This document shows, one piece after another, positions 13,573 through 20,548 of a DNA stretch of 20,548 bases (position 1 is the stretch's first letter; each line of letters begins with the position of its first letter). The DNA is from REEB85 sp018971455. GTDB taxonomy: Bacteria > Pseudomonadota > Alphaproteobacteria > Acetobacterales > Acetobacteraceae. The notes beneath the pieces are model-generated. The model was not told where the DNA came from. It was given only the letters and a program-made list of their open reading frames with translations, and ran no database searches. The position numbers and the translations under genes were made by a program. The stretch is taken from NCBI GenBank assembly GCA_028871195.1, contig JAGWNT010000073.1:1-20548 (forward strand), read 5' to 3'.

Positions 13573-14322
13573 ATGCGCGGGGCGGCCCTGCGCATCGGCA
13601 CCGCGCTGCTCGGTGCGGCCATGCTGGGGGCGGGGCCGGCGACGGGAAGCTACCCGCGCAGCCTGCTGCTCGGCCATCGGGGGCCGGTCCCGCTGGTTCT
13701 GGCAGGGACAGAAAGTGCCGCTGACCTCATCTTGACCAGTCCGGTCGAAGCCCCGCTGGTGCGGCGCGGCGCCACCCCGCTTACCACCGTGACGGCGGCG
13801 GCGCCCGGGGCGGTGATGGCCTGCGTCTCGGCGCCGAGCGATCGCATCGGCACGGTCGGCGGCGTCAATCTTGGCGTCGACGTCAAGAGCGTGGCCGCGC
13901 TGCTGGATGATCGCTGGCAGCGCGCAGCGGCGCCACGGGCCGCGTGGGCCGCGATCGCGCGGGCAGGGATGCGGTTTGAGAACTGGGAGAATTGCGGCGT
14001 CAAGCTCGAGGGGCGCCCCTCACCAGCCTCCATCCTCGTCACCCGCGCCGATGGCAGCTATGCGGACGACGTCAATGACGGAAATCCGGCGACCACCTTC
14101 TTCCTCGTGCCGCGCCGCTACGCGGCCGACCGGGTGGCGGCGATGCTGAGCCGGGCGGGAGACCTCGACGAGACGGAGGGCGGGGAGAAGATGCGGGTAT
14201 TCCTCTCGGTCTTCCGCGACGGGCCGCACACCCTGCTTGTCGAGCAGGGGATTCCCCTCCGCGCGGCCACGACCGCGCGGAAGGGGTTCATCGCCCTGTA
14301 CGTCGAGCGCCAGGCGCCCTGA
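13573..14322 (+). CDS. Exported protein of unknown function
   Basis: The 249-residue frame starts at ATG 13573, 17 bp after the large hydrolase. The ribosome-binding site is weak, so it may depend on translational coupling. Residues 1-25 look like a signal peptide (LRIGTALLGAAMLGAG, cleavage near ATG/SY). I do not recognise the family. Visible features are two cysteines (84 and 141) that could pair outside the cytoplasm, a WENCGVKLEGRPSPASILVTRADGS stretch followed by an acidic YADDVNDGNP, and a C-terminal half with several short beta-like segments. No membrane segment is present in the mature part. Its position suggests a partner or co-exported companion of the hydrolase; this is inference. 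Its TGA abuts the stop of the convergent amidohydrolase gene. Confidence 0.7.
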   Translation: MRGAALRIGTALLGAAMLGAGPATGSYPRSLLLGHRGPVPLVLAGTESAADLILTSPVEAPLVRRGATPLTTVTAAAPGAVMACVSAPSDRIGTVGGVNLGVDVKSVAALLDDRWQRAAAPRAAWAAIARAGMRFENWENCGVKLEGRPSPASILVTRADGSYADDVNDGNPATTFFLVPRRYAADRVAAMLSRAGDLDETEGGEKMRVFLSVFRDGPHTLLVEQGIPLRAATTARKGFIALYVERQAP

Positions 14323-14325
14323 TCA
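14320..14325. other. Back-to-back stop codons in the palindrome TGATCA
   Basis: The plus-strand gene ends with TGA at 14320-14322 and the minus-strand gene ends with TGA read from 14325-14323, leaving no intergenic base. Any terminator must lie inside the opposing gene. Confidence 0.95.
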
Positions 14326-15747
14326 TGCGGATGCCAGCGCCTTGATCGGCGGCCGCACATCGGCCGGCAGGGGCGAGACATAGGGTGTGACGGCCATGCG
14401 CGCGGCATGGTCCGCCTTGGCCTGCTCGACGAGGGCGGGGTTCTCCAGCGCATCGACCGCGGTGCTCGCCATGATCTTGGCGACATGGATCAGCCCCTTG
14501 TGCGCGATGCCGGACTTGCCCTGGGCGGTGAGCTGCCAGGAATGCCCGGGCGTGCCGATGGCGTAGGTCGCGCCGCGCGCCTGCACGGTCGGCACCGCCC
14601 AGCTGACGTCGCCCACATCGGTGCTGCCCATCATCGGCGCGCCCTTGGCATCGAGCGGGACGATGACGTCGCACAGCGGGGTGTCCGGCTTCACCGCCAT
14701 GCCGACGCGACGGTAGGAGCTGGAGATGTCCTCCGCACTCAGCGTCTCCTGGAACTTCGCCGCCAGGCGCTTGTCCTCGTCGTCGAAGGGCGGCGGTCCG
14801 AGGCGCGTCATCGCCTGGTACATGCTGCGCTCGAGCGGCACGTTCGCCAGCAGGTTGGAGACCGCGCTGATGGTGGTGAAGCTCACCTTCGTCTCGGTCA
14901 TCAGGGCGGCGCCCTCGGCCACTTTCTTGACCCGCGCGATCAGCGGCAGCAGCTCGCCGAGCTCGCGCGCGCGGATGGCGTAGCGCACCTTGGCAGTGGC
15001 CTGCACCACGTTCGGCGCGATGCCGCCGCCATCGAGCATGGCGTAATGGATCCGCGCGTCGGAGGGCATGTGCTCGCGCATGTAGTTCACGCCGACATTC
15101 ATCAGCTCGACCGCATCGAGCGCCGAGCGGCCGAGATGCGGGGCGGCGGCGGCGTGGCTCGCGCGGCCGGTGAAGGTGAAATCGACGCGCGTGTTGGCCA
15201 GGCTCATTGCATCGTTCACGCCGGTGAAGGCGGAGGGGTGCCATGAAATCGCGATGTCCACATCGTCGAAGCAGCCCTCGCGCACCATGAACGCCTTCGC
15301 CGCACCGCCCTCCTCGGCCGGGCAGCCGTAATAGCGCACGCGGCCGGGCAGCTTGTGCTCGGCGAGGTAGTCCTTCACCGCGGTTGCCGCGAGCAGCGAG
15401 GCCGAGCCGAGCAGGTTGTGCCCGCATCCATGGCCCATGCCGTCGCCGGGGAGCGGCCGCGGCTCGGCCACGCCGGCTTCCTGGCTCAAGCCCGGCAGCG
15501 CGTCGTATTCCCCGAGAATGGCGATCACCGGCCCGCCTTCGCCCGCCTCGCCCATGATGGCGGTGGGAATGCCCGCGAGATTTTCGGTGATGCGGAAGCC
15601 ATCCCGCTCCAGCATGCGGCGATGCTCGGCGCAGGATTTGTATTCGTTGTAGGCGATCTCGGGCATGTCCCACACGCGATCGGCCAGCGCGATGTAGTCC
15701 GGTCCGTGGCGATCGACCAGGCGCCAGACAGGCTCTTCGTTCTGCAT
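14323..15747 (-). CDS. M20-family amidohydrolase (aminobenzoyl-glutamate hydrolase/aminoacylase type)
   Basis: The 474-residue enzyme starts at ATG 15747 behind GAGGAAG; the frame is open for 82 more codons, but that part is Arg/Pro-rich and overlaps the upstream gene. Metal-site segments are clear: GEYDALPG (79-86), GHGCGHN (105-111), PAEEGG (143-148), a WHPS histidine at 170, and a C-terminal GTPGHSWQ. A dimerisation domain with TFTGRASHAAAAPHLGRSALDAVELMNVG lies in the middle. This pattern is that of the AbgB-like branch, whose members cleave N-acyl or N-aroyl amino acids or dipeptides. Cytoplasmic, with no signal peptide. It is the last gene of an operon with an alpha/beta hydrolase (16 bp upstream) and a substrate-binding protein, suggesting that the imported compound carries an amide bond. 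Confidence 0.9.
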   Translation of the reverse strand: MQNEEPVWRLVDRHGPDYIALADRVWDMPEIAYNEYKSCAEHRRMLERDGFRITENLAGIPTAIMGEAGEGGPVIAILGEYDALPGLSQEAGVAEPRPLPGDGMGHGCGHNLLGSASLLAATAVKDYLAEHKLPGRVRYYGCPAEEGGAAKAFMVREGCFDDVDIAISWHPSAFTGVNDAMSLANTRVDFTFTGRASHAAAAPHLGRSALDAVELMNVGVNYMREHMPSDARIHYAMLDGGGIAPNVVQATAKVRYAIRARELGELLPLIARVKKVAEGAALMTETKVSFTTISAVSNLLANVPLERSMYQAMTRLGPPPFDDEDKRLAAKFQETLSAEDISSSYRRVGMAVKPDTPLCDVIVPLDAKGAPMMGSTDVGDVSWAVPTVQARGATYAIGTPGHSWQLTAQGKSGIAHKGLIHVAKIMASTAVDALENPALVEQAKADHAARMAVTPYVSPLPADVRPPIKALASA

Positions 15748-15763
15748 TCTCACTTCCTCTCGA

Positions 15764-16603
15764 TCAGGCGGTATGAAGGGCGGCGGCGAGCACCGGGGCG
15801 GCGGCGGCCGACATTCGCGCGCCATCGTGGGCGACGTCCGGCACGTCGATGAGACGCCAGGCACAGGGCTGGCCGAGCCGCGCCGCCTGCGCGGTGGCCG
15901 CCTTGAAATAGCGATGCGCTCGGGCATGCCGGGTGCCCCCCTGCGCCATGGCCGCGGGCTCTCGCGGGAAGTTCGGCGTGGTGGCGTCGACATCCGCGGT
16001 GCCGGCCATGATCGTCATCGGAAAGGCGAGCAGCGCGCGCAATTCCGCCTCGCCGAGGCCCGTCTCGCCCAGACCGTACGGGAAGGGGATTGCCGGATCG
16101 GGCAGGGCGTAGGTTCCGGCATTGGCGGTCACGGCGGCGGCAACCGCCTCGCGCAGCCCGAGCGACAGCAGCCGATGGACATACTGCCCGCCGGCCGAAT
16201 GGCCGAACAAGCCGTAGCGCGTGCGGCGCGTGAGGCCCTGGCCGCGCAGCGCCGCGAAGAGCCGGCCGGGCAACAAGTAGGTCCACACGGCCGGCGGGTT
16301 GGGCCCGCCTTCGGCATTCGTGCGGTTGCCGAAATTGTACCAGGCCGAGCCCGGAAAGCCCGCCGCCGGAAACTCCGGCGCGATGACGACGAGATCGGCC
16401 TCGTCGACGAGGTCCAGCCAGTAGTCGCGATAATCGTCGCCGTTGCGGCCCATGCCGTGATGGACGAACAGTACCGGCGTGTCCGGCGTGCAGATGCGCG
16501 GCCTGGCGCTGCGCAGCACCATCGGCCGGCCCGGCCAGGCCGCATCCTCGCAGGGAAGATCGTTGGCGCCGGCGGCGGCGAAAAGGGGGCGAAGGTCGGT
16601 CAT
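15764..16603 (-). CDS. Alpha/beta hydrolase (esterase/lipase-like)
   Basis: The 279-residue cytoplasmic enzyme starts at ATG 16603, whose bases overlap the stop of the substrate-binding-protein gene (ATGA). It has the nucleophile elbow GHSAGG (134-139, Ser136), a preceding HHGMGRN strand-loop (48-54) that would form the oxyanion hole, a candidate acid in GTADVDATTP, and a candidate catalytic histidine in DVAHDGARM near the C-terminus. Residues around 82-113 (FPGSAWYNFGNRTNAEGG) look like part of a lid. The family hydrolyses esters, amides or related bonds; the substrate cannot be read off. The 4-nt overlap means translational coupling to the binding protein, and the amidohydrolase follows 16 bp downstream, so the three products probably act on one substrate class. 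Confidence 0.88.
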   Translation of the reverse strand: MTDLRPLFAAAGANDLPCEDAAWPGRPMVLRSARPRICTPDTPVLFVHHGMGRNGDDYRDYWLDLVDEADLVVIAPEFPAAGFPGSAWYNFGNRTNAEGGPNPPAVWTYLLPGRLFAALRGQGLTRRTRYGLFGHSAGGQYVHRLLSLGLREAVAAAVTANAGTYALPDPAIPFPYGLGETGLGEAELRALLAFPMTIMAGTADVDATTPNFPREPAAMAQGGTRHARAHRYFKAATAQAARLGQPCAWRLIDVPDVAHDGARMSAAAAPVLAAALHTA

Positions 16604-18240
16604 GGCGCCTTCAATGACAGATTGTCCGGATCGGTGCGCTGGTCCATCCGTCCGATGAAGGTGTAGCGATCCTTGTAGGCCCAGACGCTGGTTTCCCAGT
16701 GCAGGGGAATGAGGGCGTTGTCGGCGAGCGCGATCGACGTGGCCTGTTCCAGCAATTTCTCGCGTGCGCCGTCATTCATCGTAGTGATCGCCTGGAGGAA
16801 CGCGCTGTCGAAGGCGGCGCTGTGGTAGGCGCCGTAATCGGACCCGCCCAGGCCGCGCGCCGGCATCGGGCTGACGACGAAGTGGCGCAGCAGATCGGAG
16901 GCCTCGCCGGTGCCGTAGCCCCAGCCCCCGAGCGAAAGGCTGAAATCCCGCTTGGTGCGGTGGGGAAAGAACATCGTCGGCGTCATCGCATCGACAATGG
17001 TGTGGATGCCGATGCGGGTGAGGTACTGGGCGATGGCCTGGGCAATTTCGGCGTCGTCGATATAGCGGCCACGCGGTGCGGACAGGGTCAGCGAGATGCC
17101 GGTGGCAAGCCCGGCCTCACCCAGCAGCTTCCTGGCCAGCACGGGGTCGTAGGGGCGCGGCGGCGGGTGGGGCAGGGCGCCGAACAATCCGGGCGGGAGG
17201 AATTGGTCGGCCGGCACGCCGAGCCCTTCCATCAGGCGCGACGTGATGGCCTTGCGGTCGATCGCCAGCGAGATCGCCTCCCGCACGCGCGGATCGGCCA
17301 GAGGGTTGGCGCCGTTCGGCCCGCGCGCCAGCGGCGAGGGCGAGCGGCCGATATCGGGTTGCAGAAAGATGATCCGGTTCGATGGGGTGATGGTCCAGGC
17401 AAATCCGCCATGCCGCCTGAGCACCGGCAGATCCTGCGCCTGCGGATTTTCGATCAGGTCGAAATCGCCCGAAAGCAGCCCGGCCAGCCGCGCGCCGGCC
17501 GCGCTGATCGGGCGCAGCGTGACATGGCTCCAATGCGGTCTGGGCCCGTCATAGCGCGGATTTGCGGCAAGGCGGATGGCGTCGTTGTTGGTGAAGCGCA
17601 GCAGCCTGTATGGGCCGGTGCCGTTGGCCATGGGGCCATGGTCGAAGGCGGCGCTGTCGGGCATGGCGGCAACGCCGCAATTCTCCTGCGCGCTGAAGCT
17701 GACCGCGCCGGCGCTGTGGGCGGAGACGATGGAGAAGCCGGCCAGCTGCATCAGCAGCACCGGCTCCGGCGCGCGGGTGTGCAGGATGATGCTGTGCGCA
17801 TCGGGGATATCGACGCTGGTCAGCGCCTTGGGAATGTTGGTGAAGGATTTGGTGGGCCCGACGCCGGTGCGTGCCCGGCACAGGCTGAAGACGACGTCGT
17901 TCGCGGTGAACGGGGCGCCATCCTGGAACACCGCCTTGGGATCGAGCGTGAACTTCCAGCTATGGTCGTCCGGCACCGACCAGGCGGTGGCCAGGTCGGG
18001 ATGCGGATGCAGCCTTGGGCCGGTGCGCACCAGCGCCCCGAAAACCATGGCGGCGAGGGCGTTGTTCGGGCCGACATCGTGGTAGTACGGATCGGCCGAT
18101 GAGGGCGCTGCGGACAATGCGATGGTGAGGTCGGCCGCGCGCGCCGGCGCGATGCCGGCCAGCAGAGCCGCCAATACGACGCCGTGGGCGACGCCATGAC
18201 GGATCCGATCGGCGAGGCGATGAGCGGGCGAATGGCGCAT
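16600..18240 (-). CDS. ABC transporter substrate-binding protein, family 5 (peptide/opine type)
   Basis: The 546-residue protein starts at ATG 18240 with a GGGGA 7 nt upstream; a GTG at 18300 is in frame but lies before the predicted promoter's start site. Residues 1-35 form a signal peptide (VVLAALLAGIAPARA/AD) without a lipobox, so it should be periplasmic. Family 5 features include SSADPYYHDVGPNNALAAMVFGALV, LATAWSVPDDHSWKFTLDPKAVFQDGAPFTANDVVFSL, ANGTGPYRLLRF, ADPRVREAISLAIDRKAI, and PLHWETSVWAYKDRYTFIGRMDQRTD at the C-terminus. The family captures di- and oligopeptides, opines, nickel complexes or glycosides for an ABC importer. No permease or ATPase gene is in the window. It heads an operon with two hydrolases, which points to an amide- or ester-bearing ligand. 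Confidence 0.92.
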   Translation of the reverse strand: MRHSPAHRLADRIRHGVAHGVVLAALLAGIAPARAADLTIALSAAPSSADPYYHDVGPNNALAAMVFGALVRTGPRLHPHPDLATAWSVPDDHSWKFTLDPKAVFQDGAPFTANDVVFSLCRARTGVGPTKSFTNIPKALTSVDIPDAHSIILHTRAPEPVLLMQLAGFSIVSAHSAGAVSFSAQENCGVAAMPDSAAFDHGPMANGTGPYRLLRFTNNDAIRLAANPRYDGPRPHWSHVTLRPISAAGARLAGLLSGDFDLIENPQAQDLPVLRRHGGFAWTITPSNRIIFLQPDIGRSPSPLARGPNGANPLADPRVREAISLAIDRKAITSRLMEGLGVPADQFLPPGLFGALPHPPPRPYDPVLARKLLGEAGLATGISLTLSAPRGRYIDDAEIAQAIAQYLTRIGIHTIVDAMTPTMFFPHRTKRDFSLSLGGWGYGTGEASDLLRHFVVSPMPARGLGGSDYGAYHSAAFDSAFLQAITTMNDGAREKLLEQATSIALADNALIPLHWETSVWAYKDRYTFIGRMDQRTDPDNLSLKAP

Positions 18241-18265
18241 GCGTCGATCCCCACCGGGCCGGGCA

Positions 18266-18294
18266 ACCCTAGACCGAGCGCACCGCGCGGGCAA
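18266..18294 (-). promoter_or_regulatory. Candidate promoter of the substrate-binding-protein operon
   Basis: On the minus strand TTGCCC (18294-18289) and TAGGGT (18271-18266) are 17 bp apart and end 25 bp before the ATG. The -10 is GC-rich, resembling TAG-type hexamers of high-GC bacteria. Confidence 0.4.
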
Positions 18295-18310
18295 AATCAC
18301 GCGCGGCCGC

Positions 18311-18640
18311 TCAGTCGCGCGGCTCGCCCAGCGTGCCGTGCGGGGTGGCGTGGTCCACCGCCCGCGGCAACGCCTCGACGAGCACCTTCAGCAGCGCCTC
18401 GGGCGTCGTGCCGGCTTCCTTCGCCCAGGCCTGCAACTGCTCCGGCGTGAAGGCGCGGGCCAGTTCCTCCTCGGTGACCGGCAGGTTCTCGCCATGGCCG
18501 ATCCAGGAGCGCACGCGCTCGCCAAGCCCGGCATTCTCCAGCTGCGCCAGCAATGTGGTCAGCCCGCCGCCGGCCGCCCCCTGGGCGACGCCAAGAAGCT
18601 GGGCAAGCTGCCCCAGCATCTGGCCGACGAATTCGCTCAT
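18311..18640 (-). CDS. YidB-like (DUF937 family) small protein
   Basis: The 109-residue protein starts at ATG 18640 behind a near-perfect AAGGAGG. The frame stays open far upstream, antisense to the acyl-CoA synthetase, but only this start has a ribosome-binding site. It shows the YidB pattern: a Gly/Leu-rich first half (QLAQLLGVAQGAAGGGLTTLLAQLENAGLGERVRSWIG), a GENLPVTEEELARAF linker, and two C-terminal helices ending LPRAVDHATPHG. YidB-family proteins are small and widespread, and their biochemical role is unsettled. There is no signal peptide or membrane span. It is divergent from the acyl-CoA synthetase and 70 bp upstream of the substrate-binding-protein gene on the same strand, and could be its own unit. 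Confidence 0.85.
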   Translation of the reverse strand: MSEFVGQMLGQLAQLLGVAQGAAGGGLTTLLAQLENAGLGERVRSWIGHGENLPVTEEELARAFTPEQLQAWAKEAGTTPEALLKVLVEALPRAVDHATPHGTLGEPRD

Positions 18641-18663
18641 GCAACCCTCCTTGCGACACCGCC

Positions 18664-18693
18664 ACGCTAGACCTTGATCGCCGGTCATGCCAG
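18664..18693 (-). promoter_or_regulatory. Possible promoter of the YidB-like gene
   Basis: On the minus strand CTGGCA (18693-18688) and TAGCGT (18669-18664) are 18 bp apart, and the -10 lies 23 bp before the ATG. The arrangement, including the GGTCTAG context, parallels the candidate promoter at 18266-18294. Matches to consensus are modest. Confidence 0.3.
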
Positions 18694-18748
18694 CGTACTT
18701 CGGCAGGCGCGCGTCCCCGGACGCGCCACCGCCAACAGGGAGCGTCCA

Positions 18749-20458
<1,710 letters not shown>

Positions 20459-20548
20459 CGCAGATCGTTCCCGCATCGCGATTTTGGTACCGCTGGTATC
20501 TTCCGGCGGTCTAGGTTCCTGCGTCCCGTTTGCAGTTCACCGAAGCCG

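Noticed and set aside
15748..15993. Upstream extension of the amidohydrolase by 82 codons
   Set aside because: It overlaps the alpha/beta hydrolase gene and has a biased composition; ATG 15747 has a GAGGAAG site and a normal family N-terminus.
18709..18726. GCGCGTC-CCCG-GACGCGC hairpin upstream of the acyl-CoA synthetase
   Set aside because: A 7-bp GC stem of this kind is expected by chance in such DNA, and it stops about 10 nt short of the ribosome-binding site.

Overview
The window is a GC-rich bacterial chromosome segment (about two thirds G+C by eye) carrying 18 supported protein genes. I see no RNA genes, insertion sequences, CRISPR arrays or plasmid functions. Gene content and base composition fit a metabolically versatile alphaproteobacterium, plausibly of the Rhodospirillales/Acetobacteraceae type; that placement is inference.

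Layout. 124-1221 (-): exported OmpA-like protein with three internal repeats before a peptidoglycan-binding domain. 1527-3365 (+): a four-gene cluster of an ArsR-family repressor and three SRPBCC/AHSA1-like proteins, preceded by a strong sigma70-type promoter overlapped by two copies of one inverted-repeat operator. 3493-4647 (-) and 4895-6100 (+): divergent PLP enzymes, a gamma-synthase/lyase-type Cys/Met enzyme and a class V aminotransferase. 6113-8011 (-): membrane PAS-GGDEF-EAL protein with intact motifs for making and degrading cyclic di-GMP. 8145-8609 (-): small Ser/Thr/Ala-rich protein of unknown function with a His cluster and a foldable leader RNA. 8745-10037 (-): O-acetylhomoserine sulfhydrylase, divergent from an isocitrate/isopropylmalate dehydrogenase-family enzyme (10204-11253, +). 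11321-14322 (+): a large exported alpha/beta-hydrolase-domain protein followed by an exported unknown protein. 14323-18240 (-): an operon for a family 5 ABC substrate-binding protein, an alpha/beta hydrolase and an M20-type amidohydrolase. 18311-18640 (-): YidB-like protein. 18749-20458 (+): acyl-CoA synthetase.

How it fits together. This reads as an accessory-metabolism neighbourhood: sulfur amino acid synthesis, PLP transamination, uptake and hydrolysis of an amide or peptide-like substrate, and acyl-CoA activation, plus an autoregulated ArsR/SRPBCC cluster and a second-messenger enzyme. Most units are small and separately transcribed; two convergent pairs have almost no space between them.

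No clearly new defence or mobile system is visible. The signals most worth checking are the tandem ArsR operators with the triple SRPBCC cluster, the leader hairpin abutting the start codon at 8609, the concentration of the tetranucleotide CTAG in gene gaps, and the substrate-binding-protein/hydrolase operon that lacks permease genes. Start codons were chosen from ribosome-binding sites and conserved N-termini; several frames stay open far upstream because of the high GC content.
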